Source of the DNA: Caballeronia fortuita
GTDB lineage: Bacteria > Pseudomonadota > Gammaproteobacteria > Burkholderiales > Burkholderiaceae
Direction: 5' to 3'
Assembly: GCF_001544835.2 (NCBI RefSeq)
Contig: NZ_FCNX02000006.1
Location: forward strand, 1 to 64,000
Length of the DNA stretch: 64,000 nt
Part shown: positions 53,853 to 62,640 of the stretch, piece after piece
Layout: each line of letters starts with the position of its first letter
How positions within the stretch are numbered: position 1 is the stretch's first letter
Made by a program: the position numbers and the translations under genes
The notes under the pieces: model-generated
The model's database searches: none
What the model was told of the DNA's origin: nothing
Seen by the model: only the letters and a program-made list of their open reading frames with translations

Positions 53853-54872
53853 TCACGCGCTCCTTCTTTGAATCAGCCGATGCGGTAGCAGCACGCCCGG
53901 CACCTCCGCGCGCGGATCGCGCAGGCGCTTGAGCAGCAGATCGGCTGCGGTTTCGCCGAGCAGTTGCATCGGCTGCGAGACAGTCGTGAGCGGCGGATCG
54001 ACATGCGCGGCCACGGCGATATCGTCGAAGCCGACAACGGCGACATCGCCGGGCACCGAAAAACCCGCGCTGCGAAAGCCGTTCATCACGCCGATGGCAA
54101 GCGTGTCCGACACGGCGAAAGCGGCGGTCGGACGCGCATCGCCCAATGATGCAAGTTGCGCGGCCGCGCGTTCGCCCGCGTCGTAATCGAGGCTGTCGAG
54201 TTCGATCTGCCATTGCGCGCGCGGTTCGATGCCCGCGTCCATCAGCGCATCGCGATAGCCCGCGAGCCGCTGCCGTCCATACAGATAACCTTGCCCGGAG
54301 TTGATGAGCGCGATACGCCGATGCCCCTTCGCCGTCAGATAGCGCACGACATCGCCCGCGGCGAGATGATTGTCGATGCCGACATACGGCACGCCCGCCG
54401 CCGGATCGAACTCGCAGCACGCGACCCACGGCAGCGCCGACGCTTCTTCGGCCAGCGCCTTTTGCACGGCGGCGGGATCGAGGCAGATGGCGCCATCGGC
54501 GCGGCGGCCGCGAAGGAGATCGAAATAGCTTCGTTCGCGCAGCGGGTCCGCGCCGGTATCGCACAACAGCATGAAGTAGCCGTTCTGACGCGCGACGCTG
54601 TCGATGCCGCGCACGATCGCCGCATAGAACGGATTGCCGAAGTCGGGGACCATCGTGAGCAGCAGGCGGCTCTCCGCCGTGCGCAGATTGCGCGCGAGTT
54701 CGTTGATGCGATAGCCGCTCGTCGCGACCGCTTCAAGCACTTTCTCGCGCGTCGTCTCGCGAACGTTCGTGTGTCCGTTGAGCACGCGCGATACGGTCGC
54801 GACGGAGACGCCCGCGCGTTCAGCGACGTCGGCAATCGATACTTCTTCGCGTGGTCGAACGGTATCTGACAT
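53853..54872 (-). CDS. LacI-family transcriptional regulator of the sugar operon
   Basis: 339 residues. N-terminal HTH SIADVAERAGVSVATVSRVLNG with the hinge helix after it, then a periplasmic-binding-like effector domain with DNHLAAGDVVRYL near 175 and VPGDVAVVGFDDIAVAAH near 280. It is the first gene of the ABC-isomerase-dehydrogenase operon. A 16-base palindrome lies 27 bases upstream of the start. It is probably a repressor relieved by the transported sugar or its derivative. Confidence 0.9.
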   Translation of the reverse strand: MSDTVRPREEVSIADVAERAGVSVATVSRVLNGHTNVRETTREKVLEAVATSGYRINELARNLRTAESRLLLTMVPDFGNPFYAAIVRGIDSVARQNGYFMLLCDTGADPLRERSYFDLLRGRRADGAICLDPAAVQKALAEEASALPWVACCEFDPAAGVPYVGIDNHLAAGDVVRYLTAKGHRRIALINSGQGYLYGRQRLAGYRDALMDAGIEPRAQWQIELDSLDYDAGERAAAQLASLGDARPTAAFAVSDTLAIGVMNGFRSAGFSVPGDVAVVGFDDIAVAAHVDPPLTTVSQPMQLLGETAADLLLKRLRDPRAEVPGVLLPHRLIQRRSA

Positions 54873-54898
54873 CGCCCAGGCCGCTTGTCGCGATCGAG

Positions 54899-54914
54899 AT
54901 GTAATGGATTACAT
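54899..54914. promoter_or_regulatory. LacI operator candidate
   Basis: ATGTAATGGATTACAT has two perfect 7-base arms around GG. It is located 27 bases upstream of the lacI-type start, where a repressor would block transcription. Length and symmetry fit a LacI operator, although the centre differs from the usual CG. Confidence 0.65.
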
Positions 54915-55066
54915 TATTTGACCGTAGCGCGCGCGAAGGCAACTGCAATCGACTAGGGAAAAACGCTTAAGGGCCGGCATGTCGATCTCGTGTCATGGTG
55001 CTCGTCGTAAGGTGTGAGCGGCGCTACGACGCTCGATAGATACACCATCTTCAAGGAGCGATCCAC

Positions 55067-55483
55067 ATGCGATTCATGATGCTGATGATCCCGCGCGGCT
55101 ACGAAAGCGCGCAACCCGGCACGATGCCAAGCGCGGACGCCGTCGCCGCGATGATGAAATACAACGAGGAATTGCAGAAGGCCGGCGTGCTGCTCGCGCT
55201 CGACGGACTGCATCCTCCGTCGATGGGCGCGCGCGTCACGTTCGAAGGCGGCAAGCCGCGCGTGACCGACGGCCCCTTCGCCGAAGCGAAGGAAGTGCTC
55301 GGCGGTTACTGGATGTTGCAGGTAAAGTCGCGCGAGGAGGCGATCGAATGGGCGAAGCGTTGCCCTGCGTCCGATACGGAGATGATCGAAGTGCGGCAGG
55401 TCATGGAGATGGACGATTTCCCGCCGGACGTGCAGCAAGCCGCGGCGGGTTTCGATGACATGCAGAAGACGGCGAAGCGCTAA
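55067..55483 (+). CDS. YciI-like (DGPF) family protein
   Basis: 138 residues. The YciI/DGPF fold shows MRFMMLMIP at the start and the conserved TDGPFAEAKEVLGGYWMLQ near residue 65, with a His-less active site typical of PhnB/DGPF relatives. These proteins are small alpha/beta barrels of unknown activity and often occur beside sigma-70 family (ECF) genes; none is adjacent here. AAGGAG precedes the ATG. It stands between two minus-strand units and seems to be a single-gene transcript. Confidence 0.85.
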   Translation: MRFMMLMIPRGYESAQPGTMPSADAVAAMMKYNEELQKAGVLLALDGLHPPSMGARVTFEGGKPRVTDGPFAEAKEVLGGYWMLQVKSREEAIEWAKRCPASDTEMIEVRQVMEMDDFPPDVQQAAAGFDDMQKTAKR

Positions 55484-55492
55484 AGACAACGC

Positions 55493-56686
55493 CTACGCGA
55501 TCGCTTCGAGCGCGAGCGCGATGCCCTGTCCGCCGCCGATGCACAGCGTCACGATTGCGCGCTTCACGCCGTCGCGGCGCATCGCGTGGGCGAGGCGCGT
55601 CGTCAGCACCGCACCGGTCGCGCCGATCGGATGACCGTGCGCGATCGCGCCGCCTTCGACGTTGACGATGTCATCCGGAATGCCGAGGGTCCGCGCCACC
55701 GCGATCGGCACCGCGGCGAACGCTTCGTTGATCTCGAAGCGTTCGACATCGCCGAGCGTCCAGCCCGCGCGCTGCAACGCCTGCTGCACCGCAGGCACCG
55801 GACCGAGCCCGAACATGCCCGGCTCGACCGCCGCGACGCCGAACGCCGCGAGCCGCACGAACGGTTCGATGCCGCGCGCGTCCGCTTCGTTGCGGCTCGT
55901 CACGATCATCGCCGATGCGCCGCTGTTCAAGCCCGGCGCATTGCCGGCCGTGATCGTGCCGTTGGGACGGAACGCCGGACGCAATTTCGCGAGCGCCGCG
56001 AAATTCGTGTCGGGACGCGGCTGCTCATCGCGCGCAAACGTAACGGTTTCCTTGCCCGCCTTCACATCGATGCCGACGATTTCCGCATCGAACGCGCCAT
56101 CCTTCTGCGCCGCCGCGAACGACTGCTGCGAGCGCTCCGCCCAGCGGTCCTGCGCCTCGCGCGTGATATCGAGCTTCGATACGAGATCTTCCGTATGCCA
56201 GCCCGAACGCTCGCCCGAGAATGCATCGACGAGACCGTCGCGCAGCATGCTGTCGTAGATCTGCGCGTTGCCCATGCGGTAACCGCGACGGCCGCCATCG
56301 AGCAGATACGGCGCGCGGTCCATGTTCTCCATGCCGCCCGCGATGGCAAGACGCGCAACGCCCGCCGCGATTTCGGTCGCCGCCGTCGCCACGGCCTGCG
56401 CGCCGGAGCCGCACACGCGATTGACCGTCAGCGCGGGCACGGAAACCGGCAGCCCGCCGCCGACCGATGCCTGCCGCGCCGGATTCATGCGATTGCCCGC
56501 CTGAATCACGTTGCCGAACACGACCGAATCGACCGATGACGGATCGAGCGCCGAACCCGCGCGGCGCAACGCTTCCGCGATGACGGCAGCGCCCAGATCG
56601 ACGGCCGGCGTGTCCTTCACCGCGCCGCCGAACGCGCCGATCGCCGTACGCACCGGATGACACAACACGATGTCTTGCGCAAACAT
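55493..56686 (-). CDS. acetyl-CoA acetyltransferase (thiolase)
   Basis: 397 residues from the ATG at 56686 with GGAGG upstream. All thiolase landmarks are present: the nucleophilic Cys in NRVCGSGAQA, GGMENMDRAP, the His in GHPIGATGA and the second Cys in CIGGGQG. It condenses or cleaves acyl-CoA; acetoacetyl-CoA or longer beta-ketoacyl-CoA could be the substrate. It follows the SDR gene by 13 bases and shares its MarR-controlled promoter. Confidence 0.92.
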   Translation of the reverse strand: MFAQDIVLCHPVRTAIGAFGGAVKDTPAVDLGAAVIAEALRRAGSALDPSSVDSVVFGNVIQAGNRMNPARQASVGGGLPVSVPALTVNRVCGSGAQAVATAATEIAAGVARLAIAGGMENMDRAPYLLDGGRRGYRMGNAQIYDSMLRDGLVDAFSGERSGWHTEDLVSKLDITREAQDRWAERSQQSFAAAQKDGAFDAEIVGIDVKAGKETVTFARDEQPRPDTNFAALAKLRPAFRPNGTITAGNAPGLNSGASAMIVTSRNEADARGIEPFVRLAAFGVAAVEPGMFGLGPVPAVQQALQRAGWTLGDVERFEINEAFAAVPIAVARTLGIPDDIVNVEGGAIAHGHPIGATGAVLTTRLAHAMRRDGVKRAIVTLCIGGGQGIALALEAIA

Positions 56687-56699
56687 GGCGAGCCTCCGG

Positions 56700-57407
56700 T
56701 CAGCGCGGAATGCCGCTGAGATAGATCGGCGTATCGGTCGACAGCGATTCTTTGACCGCGCGGCCGGTTTCATCGACGAGCACTTCTTCCTGATTCTTCT
56801 CGACCGCGGCGAGCACTTCGTTCACGACGTGCTCGGGGGTCGATTTGGGCGCGGTGACTTGCGCGGTCATGTCGGTATCGATGTAACCGGGATGCGCCGC
56901 CACGACGAGCGTGCCCTGCTCGCGCAACTCCTCGCGCAACGCGTTGGTCGCCGCCCACGCCGCCGCCTTCGAGATGTGATACGCGCCGCCCGCCGGCAGC
57001 GAGACCCAGCTCAGCACCGACAGAATGTTGATGACCGCGCCGCCGCCGTTCTTCTTCAGCACGGGCGCGAATGCCTGCGTGATCGCGATCGGCCCGAACG
57101 TGTTGATTTCCAGCAAATCGCGGATGCTTTGCGTCGATGCCGCGTCGACGAGCAAGCCTTGCGTCGCCACGCCGGCGTTGTTCACGATCACTTGCACGTC
57201 GGTGTACGAAGCCGCCGCTTCCGCGATATCGGCGGCGTTCGTCACGTCGAGGCGGATCGCCTGCACGCCCGGAATGTCGACGCTCTTCGGATCGCGCGCG
57301 GCGGCGTAGACCTTCGATGCGCCCGCGTCCAGCAGCGACTTGGCGAACTGCTTGCCAAGACCGCGATTAGCGCCAGTGACCAGAACTACTTTTCCTTTGA
57401 TCTGCAT
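56700..57407 (-). CDS. short-chain dehydrogenase/reductase
   Basis: 235 residues from the ATG at 57407 (MQIKGKVVL), which has GGAG 6 bases upstream; an ATG four codons earlier has none. NAD(P) motif TGANRGLGK, NNAG (VNNAGVA) and catalytic Tyr-x3-Lys in AYHISKAAA. Classical SDR of unknown substrate, probably a ketoacyl or ketone reductase given the adjacent thiolase. Palindrome GTGCATATGCAC lies 19-30 bases upstream, the same as at the marR promoter. Confidence 0.87.
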   Translation of the reverse strand: MQIKGKVVLVTGANRGLGKQFAKSLLDAGASKVYAAARDPKSVDIPGVQAIRLDVTNAADIAEAAASYTDVQVIVNNAGVATQGLLVDAASTQSIRDLLEINTFGPIAITQAFAPVLKKNGGGAVINILSVLSWVSLPAGGAYHISKAAAWAATNALREELREQGTLVVAAHPGYIDTDMTAQVTAPKSTPEHVVNEVLAAVEKNQEEVLVDETGRAVKESLSTDTPIYLSGIPR

Positions 57408-57425
57408 GAACTGCTCCATTCAACT

Positions 57426-57437
57426 GTGCATATGCAC
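57426..57437. promoter_or_regulatory. MarR-type palindrome upstream of the SDR-thiolase genes
   Basis: Perfect 12-base palindrome GTGCATATGCAC in the 80-base gap between the marR stop and the SDR start. It repeats the core of the palindrome in front of marR, so the SDR-thiolase pair probably has its own MarR-repressed promoter. Confidence 0.75.
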
Positions 57438-57487
57438 TTAAATCGAGAAAAGAAAGGCTCGCGCATGGCGAGCCTGCTGGATGCCAC

Positions 57488-57916
57488 TCACTCCATCGTC
57501 GTCAGTTCGAATAGCGACTCGCGCAAGGCCTTCGCACGCTTTTCGCCGAACTTCGCTTCGAATTCCGCCTGCGCCGCGCGCCAGTGCGCCGCCGCCTGCA
57601 CGAGCGTGTCCTTGCCCGATGCCGTGAGACGCAATCCGACCGCGCGCGAACCGGCCGATTCCTGCGCCGCTTCGACGAGGCCGTCGCGCTGCAAAGGCTT
57701 CAGCGCGCGCACGAGCGTCGTGCGGTCCATCACCATCGCGTCGGCGAGTTCGATCATCTGCGCGCCGGGCTTGCGCCCGATCGCCGCGAGGATCGTGAAC
57801 TGCGCCGCCGTGATGCCCGCCGCGTTCAGATGGCGCTCGTACATCTGCGACACATAACGCGCCGCCTGACGGATCGCGAAACAGTTGCAGTCGAGTGGAG
57901 AAGAGTTGGAAGTCAT
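57488..57916 (-). CDS. MarR-family transcriptional regulator
   Basis: 142 residues from the ATG at 57916; an alternative ATG at 57928 would add four residues. Winged helix at about 30-110 (ITAAQFTILAAIGRKPGAQMIELADAMVMDRTTLVRALKPLQRDGLVE), with dimerising helices at both ends. Such regulators respond to phenolic or oxidative signals and repress adjacent genes. The 16-base palindrome just upstream and its copy before the SDR gene mark autoregulation and target. Confidence 0.88.
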   Translation of the reverse strand: MTSNSSPLDCNCFAIRQAARYVSQMYERHLNAAGITAAQFTILAAIGRKPGAQMIELADAMVMDRTTLVRALKPLQRDGLVEAAQESAGSRAVGLRLTASGKDTLVQAAAHWRAAQAEFEAKFGEKRAKALRESLFELTTME

Positions 57917-57930
57917 GTCGCGCAGCATAG

Positions 57931-57946
57931 AAGTGCATATGCACTT
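57931..57946. promoter_or_regulatory. MarR autoregulatory operator candidate
   Basis: Perfect 16-base palindrome AAGTGCATATGCACTT directly upstream of the marR start codon. Its inner 12 bases are identical to the site upstream of the SDR gene. Confidence 0.8.
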
Positions 57947-58208
57947 TGTCAAGCGGGCCAATTCCAATCGATACGATAGACGCGTCGCCGGAGTGTTCGG
58001 GAATCGTCGCGCGCGATGCGGAGGCGAAACGCGCAAAGCCGCCACGGCCGTGCGATCGAGGCGTATCGGGCCTATGCCGAAATCCGCATCGCAGGCGCGA
58101 CTAAACACCAAGACGCGCCGAAATTGGCTCTCTACATTTCGCATGTCCGACGCGTAGGGATGTTTCATTCGATTTCGATTCGCCAGATCAAAAAGGAGAG
58201 GGAAAACC
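57947..58208. other. intergenic region between marR and the ABC binding-protein gene
   Basis: About 260 bases of divergent promoter space. Apart from the ribosome-binding site AAGGAGAGGG before the downstream ATG, no element was recognised. Confidence 0.4.
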
Positions 58209-59363
58209 ATGCGCTTTCGTACCAGACCTTTGGCATGGCTCGTGGCATGCGCCGCGACCACGCTCGGCGTCGTGCCTTTTGCCGCAAGCGCCGACGAACT
58301 TCCGGTCAAAGTGGGTTTTGCCGCGCCGCTGACCGGCGCGAACGCAGGCTACGGGAAAGACCTCCAGAACGGCGTGCAGCTCGCGCTCGACGAGGCCAAC
58401 GCGAAGAAGATCACCATCGGCGGCAAGACGGCCAAGTTCGAGATTCACGCGGAAGACGATCAGGCCGATCCGCGCGTCGGCGTGCAGGCGGCGCAGAAGC
58501 TCGTCGATGACGGCGTGGCGGTCGTCGTCGGGCACTTCAACTCGGGCACGACGCTGCCCGCATCGCCGATCTACAACGCCGCCGGCATCCCGACGATCGA
58601 TCCCGCCGCGACCAACCCGACCATCACGACGCGCGGCCTCGAAAACATGTTCACGGTGATTTCGAGCGACGCGCAGAACGCGGGCAACGCCGGCGTCTAT
58701 GCCGTGACGACGACGAAGGCGAAGCGCATCGCGATCATCGACGACCGCACGGCCTTCGGTCAGGGCGAGGCCGACGAGTTCGAGAAGGCGGTGAAGGCAA
58801 AAGGCGGCACGATCGTCACGCGCGAGTACAGCGACAATCAGACGGTGGACTTCAGCGCGCAGCTCACGCGCATCAAGGCGGCGAACGCGGACCTGATCTT
58901 CTTCGGCGGCCTCGACCGGCAGGCAGCGGCCGTCGTCAAGCGGATGAAGCAGCTCGGCATGAACGCGCAGTTCGTGGGCGGCGGCGGCGTGATGGACGCC
59001 GATTTCCTCAAGCTCGCCGGCGACGCCGCCGAAGGCGCGCAGGCGTGGGAATACGGCAGCCCGCTCGACAAGCTGCCCGAAGGCAAGGCGTTCGCCGACA
59101 AGTTCCAGAAACGCTTCGGCGTCGCGATTCTCTCGTATGCGCCGTTCGGCTACGACGCCGCATGGGCCGCGATCAACGCGATGCAGAAAGCCAATTCCAT
59201 CGATCCGAAGGTGTATCGGCCGGTGCTGAAGACGAACTCGTTCCAGGGCATCACCGGGCCGATCGCGTTCGACAGCAACGGCGCGCTGAAGAACGCATCG
59301 TCGACGCTGTATCAGGTGAAGAACGGCCAGTGGGAGTCGGTCGTCACCAAGCACGGCATGTGA
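58209..59363 (+). CDS. branched-chain amino acid-type ABC transporter substrate-binding protein (LivK-like)
   Basis: 384 residues. Sec signal peptide (WLVACAATTLGVVPFAASA, cleavage near residue 29). Family I binding fold with KVGFAAPLTGANAGYGKDLQNGVQLAL at the start and GHFNSGTTLPASPIYNAAGIP near residue 110, the LivJ/LivK pattern for amino-acid alpha-carboxylate and amino contacts. No permease or ATPase gene adjoins it, so it is an orphan that must use a transporter encoded elsewhere. AAGGAGAGGG lies 6-8 bases upstream. Confidence 0.92.
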   Translation: MRFRTRPLAWLVACAATTLGVVPFAASADELPVKVGFAAPLTGANAGYGKDLQNGVQLALDEANAKKITIGGKTAKFEIHAEDDQADPRVGVQAAQKLVDDGVAVVVGHFNSGTTLPASPIYNAAGIPTIDPAATNPTITTRGLENMFTVISSDAQNAGNAGVYAVTTTKAKRIAIIDDRTAFGQGEADEFEKAVKAKGGTIVTREYSDNQTVDFSAQLTRIKAANADLIFFGGLDRQAAAVVKRMKQLGMNAQFVGGGGVMDADFLKLAGDAAEGAQAWEYGSPLDKLPEGKAFADKFQKRFGVAILSYAPFGYDAAWAAINAMQKANSIDPKVYRPVLKTNSFQGITGPIAFDSNGALKNASSTLYQVKNGQWESVVTKHGM

Positions 59364-59371
59364 TTGAAACA

Positions 59372-59395
59372 CTTCGCGCGGCTCATCGCGCGAAG
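59372..59395. terminator. stem-loop between the LivK-like gene and the convergent hypothetical
   Basis: Perfect 9-bp stem CTTCGCGCG / CGCGCGAAG with a 6-base loop in the 45-base gap. It could serve both convergent transcripts. No T tract follows. Confidence 0.45.
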
Positions 59396-59408
59396 CGTCT
59401 CAGCCCAT

Positions 59409-59867
59409 TCAGCGAGCGGGCGGTTTGTCGCTGCGCGCGAGCGTCGCGATGAATCGCTCGAGATGCTCGTTGCATTCGATGACCGCCGACAGGCGCACTT
59501 CCCGCAACTGTCTGTCGTGCTCGTTGATGACGACGATGAGCCGGGGCAGCACGGCCTCGGGCAGGCACCAGTCGCCGCTCGTCAGGCCCCGGTTGAGCAG
59601 CCCGAGCACGTTGCCCTCCACGTCATCGAGAATTTCCGCATCCAGGCTGCCGAAGCCCGCCTCGGTGAGCAGCCCCGTCAGCAGCACCGCCTGCGCGATG
59701 CACTGCGCTTCGATCAGCCCCGCCCGTTGCAGCCGGATCGATTCGAGCGCAATGCGGCACTGGAGGATGACCTTGTCCGCTTCGCCGCGCGGCATCGGCA
59801 GCCAGTAGAGCCTGGCGTTGCGGTCCCGCGACGTCCTCGGGAGCCTGCGTATTTTCGCGTTCTGCAT
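59409..59867 (-). CDS. hypothetical protein, mainly helical
   Basis: 152 residues from the ATG at 59867 (MQNAKIRRLPR), with AAGGTG 7 bases upstream; a GTG three codons earlier is possible. No signal peptide or membrane helix. Predicted from its sequence to be mostly helical, with one hydrophobic helix (AQCIAQAVLLTGLLTEAGFG). It resembles small Burkholderiaceae-specific proteins found in many copies, which I cannot assign. It follows the small membrane protein gene by 19 bases, so the two are probably cotranscribed. Confidence 0.6.
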   Translation of the reverse strand: MQNAKIRRLPRTSRDRNARLYWLPMPRGEADKVILQCRIALESIRLQRAGLIEAQCIAQAVLLTGLLTEAGFGSLDAEILDDVEGNVLGLLNRGLTSGDWCLPEAVLPRLIVVINEHDRQLREVRLSAVIECNEHLERFIATLARSDKPPAR

Positions 59868-59886
59868 CGCAGTCACCTTTCGATGT

Positions 59887-60102
59887 TCATTCGAGAAACA
59901 TCAGGCAGAGGAGCGAAGCGAAACACAGAAACGAACTGAAAAAGAAAAACCAGTCCGATCTCGGCAAGGTCCTCGTGACACCGTGCGGTTCGAGCCGGTC
60001 TTCGCGTACGATACGCCACACCACGACGTATTCCGCCAGTGCAAAGCACAACATGATCGCTGCGGCAAACAGGAAGAAGACAACCAGAAGATTGATGGAC
60101 AT
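59887..60102 (-). CDS. small two-helix membrane protein
   Basis: 71 residues from the ATG at 60102 (MSINLL), chosen because GGAGG lies 8 bases upstream; an earlier in-frame ATG at 60153 adds 17 residues without a site. Two hydrophobic helices (about 5-28 and 51-69) flank a short polar loop. No family recognised. It may be an inner membrane partner of the hypothetical encoded downstream. Confidence 0.6.
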   Translation of the reverse strand: MSINLLVVFFLFAAAIMLCFALAEYVVVWRIVREDRLEPHGVTRTLPRSDWFFFFSSFLCFASLLCLMFLE

Positions 60103-60292
60103 TTCAAGCGCCTCCCCGATAGTGGTCGAGATCGTCAGACGCGGCATGCGCATGACGGTGCCTGTCCCGATCGAACCGTCGCTCGCGCTCGTATCGGAAC
60201 ATGTTGACCATGCTAGCGACTTGAATCCTTCACGCCGCTATCACGAGTGTGCGGCAACACTCAGTATTACTACCGAATGTTCAACATAACGC

Positions 60293-60964
60293 TCAGTCGT
60301 CCCGGGCGCGCAGGATATAGCCAAGACCGCGCAGCGTCATGATCTGCGCGTTGCCGCCTGCCAGCCGTTTGCGCAGACGGTGAATATAGATGTCGATTGC
60401 ATCGGCGCTTGCAACGTCGTCGAGGCTGAAGATGCTTTCCATCAACATCGACTTCGATACGGTCTTGCCCTGCCGCAAGATCAGCGCTTCGAGAATCGCG
60501 TGCTCGCGGCGCCGCAGCGTCAGCGGCACGCCGCCGTAGCTGAACTCGCGCGAATCGAATTCGTAGTGCAGTTGGCCGCAGACCAGCGCGATGGCTTTCT
60601 GCGCGCTCTGGCGGCGCACCAGCGCCTTGATGCGCGCCACCAGTTCGCGCGCGTCAAAGGGCTTGACGACGAAATCGTCCGCGCCCGCGGCGAAGCATTC
60701 CACTTTGTCCTCGATCGAACCGTGCGCCGTCAGCATCAGTACCGGCACGGTGTCGCCGCGCCGCCGCAGCCGCCCGAGCAGTTCCTTGCCGCTCATCGCG
60801 GGCAGGCGCATGTCCAGCAGCAATACGTCGTAGCCCTGATGATTGAGCATCGACACGGCACATTCCGCGTTGGAAACATGATCGACGACGAACGATTCCG
60901 CCTTGAGCAAATTCACGATCCAGTGCGCCAGTTCGGCGTTGTCCTCGACGAGCAGCAGTTTCAT
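60293..60964 (-). CDS. OmpR-family response regulator (TctD/QseB-like)
   Basis: 223 residues from the ATG at 60964, which overlaps the kinase stop (ATGA); earlier in-frame starts lie inside the kinase gene. Receiver domain with LLVEDN, the phospho-acceptor in LLLDMRLPA and the Lys in FVVKPFDA. Winged helix C-terminus with YIHRLRKRL and MTLRGLGYIL. It works with the adjacent kinase. Target genes cannot be read from sequence. Confidence 0.9.
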   Translation of the reverse strand: MKLLLVEDNAELAHWIVNLLKAESFVVDHVSNAECAVSMLNHQGYDVLLLDMRLPAMSGKELLGRLRRRGDTVPVLMLTAHGSIEDKVECFAAGADDFVVKPFDARELVARIKALVRRQSAQKAIALVCGQLHYEFDSREFSYGGVPLTLRRREHAILEALILRQGKTVSKSMLMESIFSLDDVASADAIDIYIHRLRKRLAGGNAQIMTLRGLGYILRARDD

Positions 60965-62430
60965 TGCGCATCCTCGCCGTTCCACGCCGGCAGCCTCACC
61001 GACACGCACAGGCCCGTGCGCCCGTAGCCCGCGCCGAGCGTGACGCTGCCGCCGTGCCGCAGCGCCACCTCGCGCACGATCGGCATGCCGAGCCCGGTGC
61101 CATCGCCCAATGCCGTCGCGCGATAGAATCGCTCGAACACATGCGCGCGCGCTTCCGCCGACAGCCCCGGCCCGTTGTCGATCACCTGCAGCAGGACTTC
61201 ATCATGCGCGCGCCTCACGATCACGGTGACGCGCCCGCCACGCTGCGTATAGCGGATCGCGTTATCGACGAGATTCCACACGAGTGCGCCGAGCAGCGGC
61301 GCGTTGCCCGCGACCAGCGCGCCCGTGCCGGCTTCCGCGCCGAGGTCGATGTCGCGCCGCTGCGCCGCCACGATCTGCTCTTCGAGCACCGAGGCCACGA
61401 CATCGGCCATATCCGTCATCGTGCGAACCGGCATGGGCCCGGACTCCGCCTGCGCCAGCATCAGAAGTTGATGAGTCAGGTCTGTCATTTTTTTCATGCT
61501 CCTGCGTGCACCCTGAAGTGCGGTCTCGCATGCGCATTCACCACGGCAATGCAGGCAGGCGTATTGGATCTGGGTGTCGAGCAGCGTCAGCGGCGTGCAG
61601 AGCTGATGGGCCGCGTCGGCGACGAAATGGCGCTGCGTCTGCGCGTGAAGCCTGATCTGCGCGATGCATTGATTGATGGCATCGACGATCGGACGAAGCT
61701 CGCGCGGCAATCCTTCGGCGGGCATCGGACCGATCTGCGAGGGCGTGCGCCCCGCGACGTCGTTCCTGAGCCGCATCAGCGGACGCAGCTCCATCGCGAG
61801 GCCGAGCGGCACGAGTACGGCGAGCAGCGCGAGCATCACGCACGCGCGGATCAGTTGCGGGCGCCACAGTTGATCGCGCATCGCCTCTCGCGACTGCCGC
61901 GTTCTTGCGACGACGACCGTCACCGGCACGACCTTGCTGCCTTCGTACAGCAAACGCGCGTAGCCCACGGCGCGAAGCGCGGTGCCGTCGACTGTGGTGT
62001 CGTAGTGAACGGGTTGCGAGATGTCCTGCGCGGGCATCGCGAGTTCGGGCGTGCCGCCGAGCAGCCGACCTTCGCCCGTGACGACCTTGTAGTAGATCCG
62101 ATCCCGATGCGACGACTCGAAGTTGTCGAGCGCGCCGGGCAGGATGGTCACGGCAAGGCTGCCATCGGACCATGAAAGCAACTCGCCGATGGTCCGCGCG
62201 GAAGCCAGCAACGCGGCGTCTTCCATCCTGTCCGCGGTACGGCAAGCGGCGTGAAAGGAAGCGATCGAAGTCAGCAGTACGAAGAGCGTGAGCGGCACGA
62301 GCAGCCAGAGAAGCAGACGCGCGCGCAGGCTCGTACGCATCCGGCAGGCCGCGTCCGGATTGCGACGGCGATGCCATGCGCGCCGCGTGCTGTATGGATT
62401 GTCGTGCCCGCCAGTCTCATGCTCACGCAT
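60961..62430 (-). CDS. TctE-type sensor histidine kinase with a Cys cluster
   Basis: 489 residues if started at 62430 (MREHETGG); MRTSLRARLLLW at 62340 is the alternative start that fits the family better, but neither has a clear ribosome-binding site. Two membrane helices flank a 2CSK_N-type periplasmic domain. A HAMP-like segment is followed by the H box AAHQLCTPL (His275), in which Cys278 replaces the usual Arg. A cysteine cluster C292-x2-C295-x3-C299-x-C301 follows in the DHp helix. The N box is NLVDNAIRYT, the G boxes are DNGPGLS and GTGLGMPIV. It is coupled to the response regulator gene by ATGA. Signal unknown; the Cys cluster may bind a metal or sense redox. Confidence 0.88.
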   Translation of the reverse strand: MREHETGGHDNPYSTRRAWHRRRNPDAACRMRTSLRARLLLWLLVPLTLFVLLTSIASFHAACRTADRMEDAALLASARTIGELLSWSDGSLAVTILPGALDNFESSHRDRIYYKVVTGEGRLLGGTPELAMPAQDISQPVHYDTTVDGTALRAVGYARLLYEGSKVVPVTVVVARTRQSREAMRDQLWRPQLIRACVMLALLAVLVPLGLAMELRPLMRLRNDVAGRTPSQIGPMPAEGLPRELRPIVDAINQCIAQIRLHAQTQRHFVADAAHQLCTPLTLLDTQIQYACLHCRGECACETALQGARRSMKKMTDLTHQLLMLAQAESGPMPVRTMTDMADVVASVLEEQIVAAQRRDIDLGAEAGTGALVAGNAPLLGALVWNLVDNAIRYTQRGGRVTVIVRRAHDEVLLQVIDNGPGLSAEARAHVFERFYRATALGDGTGLGMPIVREVALRHGGSVTLGAGYGRTGLCVSVRLPAWNGEDAQ

Positions 62431-62640
62431 AAGCACTCGCGATCACGCCATTTGAAGCGAAGGATCTCAGTAACACCAAGGATCTCCGTCGGATCGCCGC
62501 GCGTCGCGCGGCCTCTTCTTCCTTGGCGCGGATTGTATTGGGGCGAATCCTTCGCAGTCCTTTCGCGAATTCCTATTCTGAATCCGGGATTTCCATGAGC
62601 CGCATACGGACAATGCGCTTAATACATCGTCCCGAGCGCA

